Positions 1-9,956 of a stretch of 64,000 nt of DNA are shown in pieces. The notes beneath the pieces were generated by a model, which was not told the origin of the DNA, searched no databases, and saw only the letters and a list, made by a program, of their open reading frames with translations. The DNA is taken from positions 257,257 through 321,256 of the forward strand of contig NMRB01000414.1 in the NCBI GenBank assembly GCA_002633025.1, given 5' to 3'. How positions within the stretch are numbered: position 1 is the first letter of the stretch; each line of letters begins with the position of its first letter. The DNA is from Notospermus geniculatus (taxonomy: Eukaryota; Nemertea; Pilidiophora; Heteronemertea; Lineidae). The translations under genes were made by a program, and so were the position numbers.

Positions 1-70
1 CTTGGTACCGTCTACTTATATGCCAAATTTCGGTTCGATTGGACTTCAACATGGCTGCCAGGCGGCCATC
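1..70. repeat. Fragment of a dispersed 'AATATGGCCGCC' repeat
   Basis: The stretch with ATTTCGG, GATTGGACTTC and GGCTGCCAGGCGGCC resembles one unit of the 145-bp tandem repeat at 48902-49275, where the same order of motifs occurs (ATTTCGG, GATTAAACTTCC, GGCCGCCAGGTGGC). The match is imperfect and judged by eye. Confidence 0.35.
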
Positions 71-166
71 TTGAAAAATTGACTTTGGCCACATCTCATC
101 GGTAGTAAATGTTACGATGTTTCTGCACTAATCCTTCACCATTCAGTGTATCACCAGGCTACTCAC

Positions 167-678
167 ACTTCATACTCTGTCACAGAGGTGAGCACAATGG
201 CCCTGGCCATTTCATTTCCATAGTCGTCGTTCATTTTTCTCAATGCTATTTCAATGTCAGCATCAAAACGTGGGATCTGGAATGTTTCGGTCCAAGTGTC
301 CTTCCTCAAAGATTCATCACTACTGCTCAGGCAACTTGAAGATGTTGAAGGCAAATCAGTGCTACTGGTACTTGCAACTGACGCTGTGTCGTCACTACTG
401 AACATAACAGGACTGGAAGAGGCAACAGGTATATAGAATGACTTGCGTACTATTCTCACAGTTGCGCCATGTTCTAACTGAAAGAGAAGAGAACAGTAAT
501 CATTAAAATCATCATCGTAGTAGTAAAATACAAAATCATAGTATATCGCATATTGCTTTTTGATGTCTCCTGTCAGCTCCACAATACTATCAGGTTTGTC
601 TGTATATACCAGCTTTTGGATGTTGTCCTCCGCTATTATCACCCGCAACTTAAAGACACCGGTAGCCAATAGAAACAA
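167..678 (-). CDS. Exon of a PB1-like domain protein (partial gene)
   Basis: An open minus-strand frame encodes a residue pattern like the N-terminal half of a large family of uncharacterised animal proteins. It has a ubiquitin-fold/PB1-like start (LRVIIAEDN at about 640, then the acidic YYYDDDFND), a Ser/Thr/Asp-rich linker, and a conserved segment with TFQIPRFDADIE. The frame meets a strong splice donor (GTGAGT reading minus, GT at 166-165), so the exon probably ends at 167 and the gene continues beyond the left edge. A plausible acceptor AG lies at 650-649, so the true exon may start at 648 rather than at the first in-frame ATG (678). Function is unknown; PB1-like folds usually mediate protein contacts. 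The family assignment is from memory of the pattern and was not searched. A pseudogene cannot be excluded, but no frame break is visible. Confidence 0.5.
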
Positions 679-746
679 AAGGAATGTGGTTTCAGTATGA
701 CTGGTGAATATTTAATACATGTAGTAAAGTCCAAGTCAACCTCATT

Positions 747-847
747 CAAATGACCAATCGTCTGTGCGAAGGCCTAGACCATGAAAACGTTCTGGTCACT
801 TCTTCTGTGTAGATACACAGGCCTTTGCACAGACGATTGGTCATTTG
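747..847. repeat. 101-bp foldback hairpin (MITE-like)
   Basis: Arms 747-775 and 819-847 are inverted copies of about 29 bp with one or two mismatches (core ATGACCAATCGTCTGTGC), separated by 43 bp. The size and structure are those of a small foldback MITE. No target duplication is clear. Confidence 0.65.
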
Positions 848-1044
848 TCGTAATATGCGCGCAACTCCCATAACTACCCTTGTCAAATCGTCGATCATAC
901 CAGGCCCTATTGTCAGGGTAAAAATCGACATCTGTTCTGGACTTAGAAAATTTCGGAATCGGTGCTGGCTTCGACGGCGGGGTATACGCGAGCCTACTGT
1001 GTTCCCAAAAATCTTACATCCAACAACAGTACCCAGCCAGCACA

Positions 1045-1310
1045 AAAACCTTGGGCCAATGTTGGGCCAATGACGGCCAAAGTTGGCTTACAACGTTGGG
1101 CCAACATAGCAAGCCGACAGTTAACTCTTGCCGATGTTGGGCCAATGCTACGCCAAGGTTGGCAAAAGCTGCCAATGTTGGCCAGTGATCGCCGAGGTAC
1201 CGATGACTCTTGCCAATGTTGGACCAACATTGTCCCAAGGTTGGCAAAAACTGCCAATGTTGGCCAGTGTTTGCCGGGGTACAGCCAATGTCGGGCCGGT
1301 GTTGCAGGCT
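1045..1310. repeat. Degenerate GTTGGCCAA minisatellite
   Basis: The words TTGGGCCAA, TTGGCCA, GCCAATGTTGG and GCCAAGGTTGGCAAAA recur every 12-30 bp, each being a partial palindrome around GGCC. Two longer units near 1150-1187 and 1230-1270 share the order CCAAGGTTGGCAAAA-CTGCCAATGTTGGCCAGTG. Open frames across it on both strands are by-products of the repeat. Confidence 0.7.
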
Positions 1311-1578
1311 GGCTGGGTAGTCTCTTGTGGTAATCTTGTGGTAATGGCTCGAACGACTCCAGTCGTTTTCGTTCATCTACACATCCTGATAGACACCAAA
1401 ACCTCATTGGTTATTTATGCGAATTTAATCGAGGCACGATTTCGCGCTGACGTCATGTTTTGGCCGACGTCGTAACCACTGCGTAATGACGACAACTTGG
1501 AGTAAACCGTGCGCAATGCGGATCTTCCTAGTTCATGATTTGCAATGGCATTGAGGGATAATGCCCATTTCTACTTAC

Positions 1579-2354
1579 CAATCCTGCTTTTCTTAGCATC
1601 TATCATGCGTTCTACTGAGAGGCCATCTCCGAAAGTGGCCACTTTCAAGACATTGTCAGATTGCGGCACATACTGTTGTAGATGTTCCAGGATGCTCACG
1701 ACGCCTGAGATCGAGGAGGGCTGTGCGTCGATAACACCGATTGGAATCTGCAATCAGTAAAATCGTGTGTATGTCACTCCGGCATGGAGAAAACGCGGAA
1801 TTCCACGGAAATCCGCCAAGAATCCGAAACTGTAATTATAGCTTTTAACAATGGAATAAACTATACAGTGGCCTTAACACGTGTAGGGTACAATAATAAT
1901 AAAACAACAAGGCCAAGCAAAGCAGTTGGAATGCGGCCACAGCGGCATTGTTTCTGTAGCCCAACCATCTTGCTACCTCGTATCTAGGCTAGTGCCAATA
2001 TGATAAGAGATAAGGGGAGGGGACGGGAGGGGATGATCCACGTGACAAGTTTCACACCAGTTAATAGTACTGTATAATCTGTAGACCACCAAATTATGTC
2101 TAGCGGAATTCCGCGTTTTCTCCATGCCGATGTCACTCCGCTCGCGTTCGTCCAAGATCACAATGACAACTGAGATGGGGCCAAATGCGAAATGATTGCT
2201 TACCACTTTGGCCTTTCGTTTTGACTGCTCCGAGTACATGTGTTGGAAAGGGACTGTTTCGAATTTTTGAAAAACCTCGGCTCGGTAAGTCTTCAACAGA
2301 TTGCTCACTATCATCCTCATGACGTACTTTTCCGTTACCCGTCGGTACAAAGAC
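1579..2354 (-). CDS. DUF6589-like protein, two internal exons (2204-2354 and 1579-1747)
   Basis: Exon 2204-2354 has an acceptor (CTACAG, AG at 2356-2355) and a donor GTAAGC (GT at 2203-2202). Exon 1579-1747 has an acceptor TTGCAG (AG at 1749-1748) and a perfect donor GTAAGT (GT at 1578-1577). Both are phase-compatible (the first ends on a whole codon). Read together they give the order typical of DUF6589 proteins: a helical segment, HMYSEQSKRKAKV joining directly to IPIGVIDAQ, a QYVP motif, then GDGLSVERMIDAK (the GDQLTxER signature of the family). The role of DUF6589 is unknown; it is often found in expanded, possibly transposon-derived invertebrate families. The intron between the exons carries a MITE (1780-2129). 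Exons on both sides are still missing. The incoming phase of 2204-2354 does not fit the candidate exon at 3873-3944, so at least one more exon should lie between them. Confidence 0.62.
1771..2138. mobile_element. MITE with 25-bp perfect TIRs and 9-bp TSD (MULE-like)
   Basis: Terminal inverted repeats 1780-1804 and 2105-2129 match perfectly over 25 bp (starting CGGCATGGAGAAAACGCGGA). They are flanked by the direct repeat ATGTCACTC at 1771-1779 and 2130-2138. A 9-bp duplication is typical of Mutator-like elements. It lies inside the intron between the two DUF6589-like exons. No transposase is encoded in about 350 bp. Confidence 0.8.
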
Positions 2355-2777
2355 CTGTAGCAAATTGTGTTATTTGCATTAATTATGGAAGGCATAATTT
2401 CATATGTATATGTTAACTCATTTGTGACCTTAGTTATTTCGTGACAGGGGTTGTGATGGGGAAATATGGCAATTTCGGAACTTCCACATGTCTTATTGTC
2501 ATTTACATCGGATGTTTATGTGATGTGCCGTGTGCTTCTTACCGTCCATGGCATCTCAGAAGACTTTACCTCGTCATTGTACATGTACCGCAAGATCCGG
2601 TTTTCGACACAAAAGGCATTTGCCCACATGTGATATTTATTTTGATGGTAGGGGCCTACATGTCGTTGTGCCTGGCTTTGGTCTGCTTTTGGGCGTTATC
2701 CCAGGCCAAGGAATATGTCCGTACACCATCTGAAAGTACCAATTGTCCGAGCTCACAGTTCGTACTAAATGCTTAAT

Positions 2778-3048
2778 CAGGCCCGTAGCAGCCCTCTGAT
2801 GAGTGGGGGGTCCCGGCAGGGCTGGATCAAGGATTGACAGAATGGGGGTGTAGCTGGACGGAGGCGGTGAGCACCGAAAAGGAAGTGGGAAGCCCAAACG
2901 GGGGGTCAATTTACATGTAAGTGCTTTAGATGCATTTTCCTGGGATCTGAGAGCAAGAATGCGGACATATAAAATGGACATTTGGGCCAAAGATATTGGC
3001 AAAAAAAGTTGGGGGCCCCCGGCCCCCCCCCCGGCTCCTACGGGCCTG
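2778..3048. mobile_element. MITE with CAGGCCCGTAG termini and TTAAT TSD
   Basis: Inverted termini CAGGCCCGTAGCAGCC (2778-2793) and GGCTCCTACGGGCCTG (3033-3048) differ by one base. The direct repeat TTAAT flanks them at 2773-2777 and 3049-3053. The interior is GC-rich with runs of G and C. A long antisense open frame here is not credible as a gene. Confidence 0.65.
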
Positions 3049-3660
3049 TTAATTTTGCCACGAATGGGACCTTCATTATCCATGAGGGTCATTGACATGT
3101 TCCCGCTTTGGCTGTTATTCGGATGTGAACCAGATTCATGTGACTCCGTTGCAACTGCAGAAATTTGAAGGATATAACATGAATTCTAAAATACCTTGGT
3201 ATCTCGTGCGTATATTTCAAATGGATAATGCATTAGCCTCATTCTGAATGCAGTGGGTCTGGGTGACACAACCAAGACCCCCGCTCAGTGTTTCCACAAT
3301 GGCGTCTGGCATCCAACATCTCGCTTCGAGCATTCAGCGAGGTAGTGCAGCGAATGTCGGCCAGGTGGATACTCAGTGACCTATCCCAACGAGGTTTTGT
3401 ACCATCAGGTACATTTCTTGCGGATAATCCGTTGAAGAAAGCGCCCTGTGACCTCATTTCGACACCTGCAGCTTGCTGCTAGCGCTGCACACAATGTACA
3501 CGATGTAGGCACGATGTACAGGTTTGTACACACAGTGCGTGATTCACTGATGTCGCGTCATCGACGGAGCGTCCTCCCTGATATCTTAGGCCCATTATTG
3601 CAATCAAACTGCACTGAACCTATGTATACTATGTTTAGTTTGAGGTATTTTAGAATAGAA

Positions 3661-3823
3661 ATTAAACCCTCGGCTTCGGGTCTTGGTTGCGACGCCAAAC
3701 CCGCTCGGGTGGAGCAAAAATTCCGTCCAAACCCTCGGCGAAGCGCCTCGGGTTTGGACTACATTTTAGCTCCACCCTCGCGGGTTTGGTGTCGCAACCA
3801 AGACCCGCCGCCTCGGGTTTAAT
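3661..3823. repeat. GC-rich nested palindrome, 163 bp
   Basis: The outer arms 3661-3718 and 3766-3823 are inverted copies (ATTAAACCC...GGGTTTAAT, sharing GGTCTTGGTTGCGAC). The centre (about 3726-3762) is a second palindrome around CTCGGCGAAGCGCCTCGG. The whole can fold into one long hairpin and is probably a foldback MITE. Confidence 0.7.
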
Positions 3824-3872
3824 TCCTTAAGCCATGGCGTGATCGTTACGAATATTCCACAAATTAACTTAC

Positions 3873-4196
3873 CTCCTTTAAGGTTCTTTTAACGTTTTCT
3901 GGAGTGCCAATTTCTCCGCTGTCTTCCATTTGTTTTGATACAACCTACAAATATTTGTCATTTTTATTATCCGTTGCAAATATAATTAAATTGTGTATGC
4001 AGTGAAGGGATGTTGGTGAGTTTTGTTGTAACTAGGTTGTTTTGTATTATCAAGTTCTATTTTTCTATACTAGGTTGGCCTCTTGGGTTACCTTGCAGAA
4101 CAAGTTAACAAACCTCGATCGCCTGTTTCATTTCTTTGATGTATGCCACAGAATCTTCGGCTAACCTGCCAACCGCCGCGCCTATTGCGGTCTTTC
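3873..4196 (-). CDS. Two candidate exons (4114-4196 and 3873-3944) of a minus-strand gene
   Basis: Exon 4114-4196 runs from an acceptor CTCCTCAG (AG 4198-4197) to a donor GTTTGT (GT 4113-4112) and is open in one frame (TAIGAAVGRLAEDSVAYIKE). Exon 3873-3944 runs from ATTTGTAG to GTAAGT and encodes exactly 24 codons (VVSKQMEDSGEIGTPENVKR is its main part). The phases agree between the two (whole-codon boundary). They may be upstream exons of the DUF6589-like gene at 1579-2354, with which they share strand and order, but no family signature is visible. The Helitron remains lie immediately upstream. Confidence 0.4.
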
Positions 4197-4324
4197 CTGA
4201 GGAGATCCCGATATTTTGGAGGCACGTTATTATTTGTGAATAGGAAGATGTGTGGTGATATTGAAAGGAAAAGTGTGAGTAGGCTATTAAAAAAGTATGA
4301 GCACGCAGTATGAGCACGCAGTCA

Positions 4325-4555
4325 CCTTTTTTTGACCCGGTTAGAATTTCAGCATCCAAAACGTGTGTGGAGGTTTCGCACAATCAGTCGCGTGCCGTTA
4401 CACAGTCCTTTCTTGATGTCTAGGTTACGCAAGAGCATGACGATGACACCAGGCTTCAAGAGTAGCCTATGAGGAGGCATGCCTGTTGGAGTTATGGAGT
4501 TAAGAAATTCCAATGGATATTGCTGGGCCTCTCGTTGGTCCTCGCAAATGACTTG
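4325..4555 (-). pseudogene. Helitron Pif1-like helicase, C-terminal piece
   Basis: The minus frame contains EAQQYPLEFLNS, PPHRLLLKPG, MLLRNLDIKKGLCNGTRL and, after a frameshift near 4380, THVLDAEILTGSKKGD. This is the segment of Helitron/Pif1 helicases before the last motifs. It stops around 4325, so the terminal helicase motifs and the Helitron 3' end are missing. It is separated from the rest of the helicase by the foldback 4563-5190. Confidence 0.8.
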
Positions 4556-4562
4556 GTCTGAG

Positions 4563-5190
4563 TATGGGCGGTTATTTCCGCAAAAAATCAGTGTCAGGTT
4601 TTCCATTTTAGCACAGAATTCCTATGTAGACAGCGCACAAGTAGCGTGAAATATCTTCAAAAGCAAGATTTATTACGTTTATCCGAGGTTTTGTATGCTG
4701 ACATCGTAATTTATATGTTGCGAGAGAAACTATACAGAACTCGCGAAAGAACCAAGTTTAGGATCCAAGTTTCGCATCCAAGTTTAAGATAACAATTTCT
4801 CAATTGTCCGCTAGATGGCGCCTCAGTTGAACCAGCCGAGGCCCTTATGTACACTGTAGACTACCCTCGGCCAATGGTAGCCTACCCAATACTCATTATG
4901 TTAATGATTAGGCCTCCAATATGATAATAGAATCAGCTGAAGCGCCATCTAGCAAACGATTGAGAAATTATTATCTTAAACTTGGATGCGAAACTTGCAT
5001 CCTAAACTTGGTTCTTTCGCGAGTTCTGTCGCAACATGGTAAATTACGCGGTCTGCATATAAAACCTCGGATAAACAAAATAAATTTTGCTTTTGAAGAT
5101 GCTTCCCGCTACTTGTGCGCTCTCTGCATAGAATTTTGTGCTAAGAATGAAAAACCTGACACTGATTTTTTGCGGAAATAACTGCCCATA
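4563..5190. mobile_element. Palindromic foldback element with 7-bp TSD
   Basis: The ends are TATGGGCGGTTATTTCCGCA (4563-4582) and its inverted copy ending in TGCCCATA (5190). Inverted similarity continues for about 250 bp per arm, leaving a loop of about 110 bp around 4830-4930. The Helitron helicase sequence is duplicated as GTCTGAG at 4556-4562 and 5191-5197. Nothing is encoded. The larger element 23942-25181 has closely related ends. Confidence 0.85.
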
Positions 5191-5197
5191 GTCTGAG

Positions 5198-6862
5198 TTC
5201 CTGGTAGTTTGCGTGTGATGTCGTCATTCATTTTGAGGACATACTGGTTTGTGGGTGTCAGGATGACAGACTTTGATAGGAGTCTAGGGTTTTGCATGTT
5301 ACTGAACACTTCGGTTTCTAGGTGTTCCTTGACTACTTTACACTGAGGTGGAATCGGAATGCAATGTGGAATATCAGGATGGTTGTACTGCAATTGTCCA
5401 TTGCCTAAACCAAGTAACCACTGTGCAAATTCCTGTTCATCTGAGTGTGCGCGCATGTTTTTGTTGAGGTGGTGGATATGGAACACAGGCCAGAGATTTG
5501 AGCGTTTCAGGCAGTTTTCTACGATGGCGGCTGGTGGTTTCCGTGGGATTACGGGGAGAACTTGGCGGAAATCGCCACCCAATATGAAGATTTTGCCTCT
5601 GAATGGTACCTCTATCCCTGTTATATCCCTCAGCATCTTGTCAATTGCATGAAGTGCATTAGAAGGAATCATGGACGCCTCATCAATGATGTAAAGGACC
5701 ACACTGCGAAGGAATGCAGCATGCGTAGACGTTGGCTTCACGTTGCAGGTGCTCGTGTCAAGTATCGGAACAGGCAACTTGAAAAGATTGTGGACTGTCC
5801 GGCCTTCCTTTAAAAGCGTAGCAGCTATTCCAGTCCAAGCACATGGTGCAACAACTTCACCTTCGCTGCGGAGGACAGAGATAAGCGTGTTGTAGCACGT
5901 TGTTTTTCCTGTTCCTCCTTGTCTGTCTAGGAAGTAGGCCCGACATTTGGGTTGGTCACCTCTGTTGATTTCGGCCAGGTCTCCAAGAATTTGATCGAAA
6001 AATTGTTGTTGTTCATTGTTCAACATGTCTAACAGTGTTCTTGCTTCCTGGATCTCCTTGGTGATGTCAATGCCAGGGACTGCAGTTAGATATGGCGCTA
6101 TTAATGCAGGATTACAATGTGGAAGGTTGGAATCTTTGCACGTGAAATCACTCTGTTCCAGTGTAGTTTGTATGTGGTTGAGAGCACAATGTTGGGCGTT
6201 TTCTGTATTCATGTGTCTCAGGTCGGTCAGGTCTTCAATCATTGCAGCCTTGTGCTTTTCCCAGAGTTGTAGGGGATCTTGGGGATTGCAGTAGATTAGA
6301 ATAGTGGCGAAGAGCATTCGGAGCTGGTGAGGCATTTGAAACGTCGCGGCTTCTGTCATTGCATGGTCCCATTCTTTGTCATCTGTTAGAAGCTGTCTGC
6401 GTATGCATGCGTCTTTAAATGTCTCCATGACTTCACCATCAACTGTTTTGACATCATCAAAGGTGGTGGCACCAGGGGCATGATGAAGCAGGATTCGAAG
6501 GCAGTATTTCTCTGAATCTTTCGGACTAACAGAGTAAATTCTGGGAAGAATTGTGTCTCCTCTCTTTTGTCTGACTGTCCATTCATGGTTGGTTTTGTTC
6601 CATACATACATGACATAGTGCTGTGGGAACTCCGTGTAGAGGTATGGTGTAGGCCTTCGTGCATTAATTTTGAAGTAGCCGGTGAGCATGGTATCCTTGT
6701 CCTGTGCTGCCTGGGCTGCTTCTTCGTGGGCGCCTTCCCGGAAGTATACCGGCTGGTGATGCGGCAAGTGAATGGGCAATCGGTATATTGAATGTGACTG
6801 CTCGTGGAGTTTGAATTGAGACAGTCTCCAAAAGGCCTCTGGAGGACTGACCTATCGGGGAA
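5198..6862 (-). pseudogene. Helitron Pif1-type helicase domain
   Basis: This is a long open minus frame. Towards its start it has RLPIHLPHHQPVYF, the bridge between Rep and helicase. Walker A is GGTGKTT (about 5901-5920), Walker B is YIIDEASM, and motif III-like GGDFRQVLPV follows, then NKNMRAH and ILTPTN. These are SF1B Pif1-family motifs, which in Helitrons unwind the transposon during rolling-circle movement. Helicase motifs V and VI are absent here and in the downstream piece. The frame enters from the foldback at 6868 and leaves into the foldback at 5190, so it cannot make the full protein. A few residues near the 5190 junction belong to the foldback, not the helicase. Confidence 0.85.
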
Positions 6863-6867
6863 CATCT

Positions 6868-7698
6868 CACTAGTCCGAAGGTTCACTAGTCCGAAGGTTC
6901 AGTAGTCCGAAGGTTCACTAGTCCGAAGGTTCACTAGTCCGAAGGTTCAGTAGTCCGAAATGGTGTAAATGGTCAAACACATGGGAAGATGCCTATCGAT
7001 TTTGAGCTCAAAATAAAGGATTTCAAGATGGTGGCCAGAAAATTCGAGCCCAGTCAAATGACTGAAATTATGAGTCAATTCATTATCCTTAATTTGGCTC
7101 ACTGTTTGGTTTTAACCTCTCTGTTAATGAAGTGGAATACCAATGTGGAAACGCACCGGACTTTGACTGTCTGGAGGACTCAAGATATCACAAGCCTCGA
7201 TCGCAGGCAATGACGTCGACACCACTGTAGTAGCGTCGGCGCCAAATAATATAGGTCGATCTGTGGTCCATCTGCATTTAACCGTCAGTTTCATGATAAA
7301 ATCATAGGGATATCAAAAAGATATACATTGTATACAGCATCTCCGACACTATGCAAACTGGATTTCACAGTTACTCAAGGGAGTAGGCGCTGATATTAGT
7401 AATGATCCACCACTTTCCCGTTTAATTCTGACCCATCCAGTCGCCACATCCCACCCTCATCTACTTTAAGCTCACAACACATCCGCTGCCGAACCCATCC
7501 AATTGACTAATCAACTTTCGGACTAGTGGACCATCGATTTAGTGGACTTTCGGACTACTGAACCTTCGGACTAGTGGACCTTCGGACTAGTGAACCTTCG
7601 GACCAGTGAACCTTAATTTTCGGACTACTGGACCTTCGGACTAGTGGACCTTCGGACTAGTGAACCTTCGGACTACTGAACCTTCGGACTAGTGAACC
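6868..7698. mobile_element. Foldback element whose arms are 16-bp tandem arrays
   Basis: The left arm (6868-6960) is six head-to-tail copies of CACTAGTCCGAAGGTT or its CAGTAGT variant. The right arm (about 7513-7698) is about eleven inverted copies (ACCTTCGGACTAGTGA and variants), one of them expanded. The 550-bp centre is unique sequence without a convincing gene. It sits between the Rep C-terminal part and the helicase of the Helitron. The architecture recalls Drosophila FB elements, where inverted repeats are built of short tandem units. Confidence 0.85.
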
Positions 7699-8107
7699 CT
7701 TCTCGATATATCGTGTATCGATATACGTGTGTACTTCGTCGTGAGAGAGTTCATCACTCTGAGTGATTCGTACGTTGGCGCAGTCATGGCCTTTATATAC
7801 ATACTTGAACAGGTACTTCACGGACTTGATAGAGGTGCAAGCCTCAAGGTTGATGTGAGCATTATATTTTAGAGATAGGTACGGATTGTACGGGACTATC
7901 CATCTGTTGTCCACCTCTCGGCTACCAAGTTTGATGGTTTGACCATTGTCTCGTCTGCGGTACAGGGGATAACCGTTAACTGCTAGCGATGTTTGCTGTT
8001 GGTATGCCTTGGGATAGTCTTTTGAGCATTCGCCATCAATCATACACGGAGCGTTGGGATTCAGATGACCACATGGACCATGGACCATCGTTCTCTTGAC
8101 AATGCGG
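7699..8107 (-). pseudogene. Helitron Rep domain, C-terminal part
   Basis: The minus frame has VKRTMVHGPCGHLNPNAPCM, CSKDYPKAY, GYPLYRRR and KYLFKYVYKGHD. The two tyrosines in KYLFKYVYKG correspond to the catalytic Y2 motif of Helitron Rep, which nicks and joins DNA at the ends. The frame is open until it runs into the 16-bp array at 7698, and it is separated from the HUH part by 8108-8284. Confidence 0.82.
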
Positions 8108-8284
8108 AATACAGTGGAACCCACGGGACAGACCCAAAGTGGTCGCGTTAGCGGGGTGGTCGCCTTACCGAAATCGGCCCGATGAGTGCCGATCCAGACC
8201 GAAGTAAACTGAGTGTCATATTTTCTTTTTTATCAATGTTTCGTTTAATAAACCAGACTAGACCATCTCCAGCCTGGCCTGATA
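8108..8284. mobile_element. MITE-like insertion with ACAGTGGAACCC end
   Basis: Helitron coding similarity stops at about 8107 and resumes at 8285. The intervening 177 bp begins ACAGTGGAACCC and has AAGTGGTCGCGTTAGCG and GGTGGTCGC, a pattern shared with 57451-58200. The far end lacks the expected inverted copy, so it is truncated or rearranged. Confidence 0.5.
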
Positions 8285-9149
8285 CTAGTAAGCAGATAGT
8301 TCTGGTTGTGACTCCTCATCTGGTATTTCTGCTGATATTAAGGAATCAATATCAGCTGCATCTTTCAATTTACTGTCCTCATTCAGAATGAGTAACAGAT
8401 GGCAATGAGGAAGTCCCCGTTTTTGAAATTCTATGACGTAAACAAAGGCCACTGGTATACCGAGTACATGTCTGTTTCGAATGTCATGAAGCAGCTCCTG
8501 CAGATGGAGTTTGAATACTCTAGTTACTATATCCGGCCTGTCATGTGGTTGCTGGTTGGGTGTGAGAGCGTCTACGATATCTTGACATCTGGGATTACAC
8601 GTAAACGTTAGAAACAGGTCTGGTCTTCCATATTTCGATACAATTGCCATGGCATCTTGAAAGTTCTGCTGCATGTGTCTGGGGCTGCCTTGGAATGTTG
8701 ACGGGAGGATGACAATTTTGCCCGGTGCTCTGTTTTCTAGTAGTGCCTGTTGATGTATGTGGTCCATAAGGCCTTGATATTGTTCTACTCTCAGTTGCCT
8801 TTGATTCTGCAATATCCAATTTATTCTTGTTGACTCGGTGCGACATAGGCATCCACTACAAACTGTTGGAACAGTTTTCCGCCTTGGAAAATCGGATTGA
8901 AGTTGCCCATTCTAGCAGCTAGACGGTAGGCATAAAACTGTAAGCAGGACACTTTGTGGTACCGTTCAGTTGCTCTCTCTGCTGTATGTTCCATGCCAGG
9001 GAACCAACCCAATATTCCAGTAGGAAACAATATGGGATACGCCATGGGGTCAATGTTGCCTGATAAATATGATATTTTACGGGACTGTTGATCCTTTGGG
9101 TAGATGATGATATCTCTATCAGCAGGCGGTGCTCCATCCTCAGTTGTAC
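8285..9149 (-). pseudogene. Helitron_like_N and Rep (HUH) region
   Basis: On the minus strand the frame reads DGAPPADRDIIIYPKD, then MAYPILFPTGILGW, RLAARMGNFNPIF and, after a frameshift near 8820, IVILPSTFQGSPRHM, DLFLTFTCNPRC and FQKRGLPHCHLLL. HCH within that last motif is the metal-binding HUH motif of rolling-circle Rep proteins. One frameshift and the missing C-terminal continuation make this a pseudogene. It continues across the 8108-8284 insertion into 7699-8107. Confidence 0.85.
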
Positions 9150-9956
9150 AGGCTCCCCTTCTCTATGTCCAGCAAACTTTCTAGCTCAACCATACCGAGT
9201 TCAATCAAACAGTGGGAAACATTACCTATTGAAATAAAATCCAAGTATTCCAGGAACTCTTCAAATATAACACGCGGGTGTTCTTAAACGGGAAAAAGAA
9301 TAAGTTGGCCACGACTAAATTGAACATCGATCGAAACCTTGAAATTAATCTTAATAGAACCAGATGCGATTTCATCTTTAGGGCTCACCTCTTTCCATAA
9401 CTTTGCTGGCATTAATGATCCTACATGTCAATGTGGACATAGGTCTCAGTCAACTCAACACCTGCTCTTCCATTGGCCTCTCATCCTACAATTACGTACT
9501 AGACTTTTTTCTGACCTTGAAAAGCTGCCATACTTCACTTCTACTTATTCCAGTTTTACCCGCCTTGATCAGCGAATGAGGATGTTACTGATTGGTAATC
9601 AATTACTCCCGCATCAAGTTAATGTTCAGCTTATCAGTATTATCTCAAAATTTATTACCGATGCCCAAATCCTCTTGAATGCTAATTGATATTTTACTCT
9701 TGTTTTCCTTTACCTTGTAAGTCTCAATTTCGCCAATCTTATCGTTTCCATCAGCATCTGTAAAACATCCCGTTCGGAATCATGGCCGGTCACCTGTTGT
9801 TGTTCATTTATCTTGTCTTGGACTCAACTTTTAGATGGCTTGTCAGAGCTAATAATGCTTACCTCTCTGCCTCTAGCTCTGACAGGCCAACTTATGTGTC
9901 ATGTACAGTCATTTAATTTCTCTCAATAAACCTTATATATATATATATATATATCA
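9150..9956 (+). mobile_element. 3' end of a non-LTR retrotransposon with (TA)n tail
   Basis: Plus-strand frames contain IPSSIKQWETLPIEIKSK (about 9195) and CQCGHRSQSTQHLLFHWPL (about 9420-9480). Both are typical of LINE C-termini, the second being a CxC...H cysteine/histidine cluster. The copy ends after TCAATAAACC with a run of TA dinucleotides (9936-9955). It is inserted in the Helitron between VAAIFVSPD and DGAPPADRD. It is 5'-truncated and frameshifted. Confidence 0.65.

Noticed and set aside
2543-2608. Possible extra exon (ENRILRYMYNDEVKSSEMPW) with donor GTAAGA
   Set aside because: The donor looks good, but its phase does not fit the exon at 2204-2354 and no clear acceptor was found.
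2637-3098. 153-codon minus-strand frame
   Set aside because: It spans a MITE with known ends and target duplication and runs through G/C homopolymers.
6868-7698. CRISPR-like array of 16-bp repeats
   Set aside because: Units are head-to-tail without spacers, inverted on the other side, and the DNA is animal.
9936-9955. (TA)n microsatellite as an independent feature
   Set aside because: It is the tail of the LINE copy ending there.
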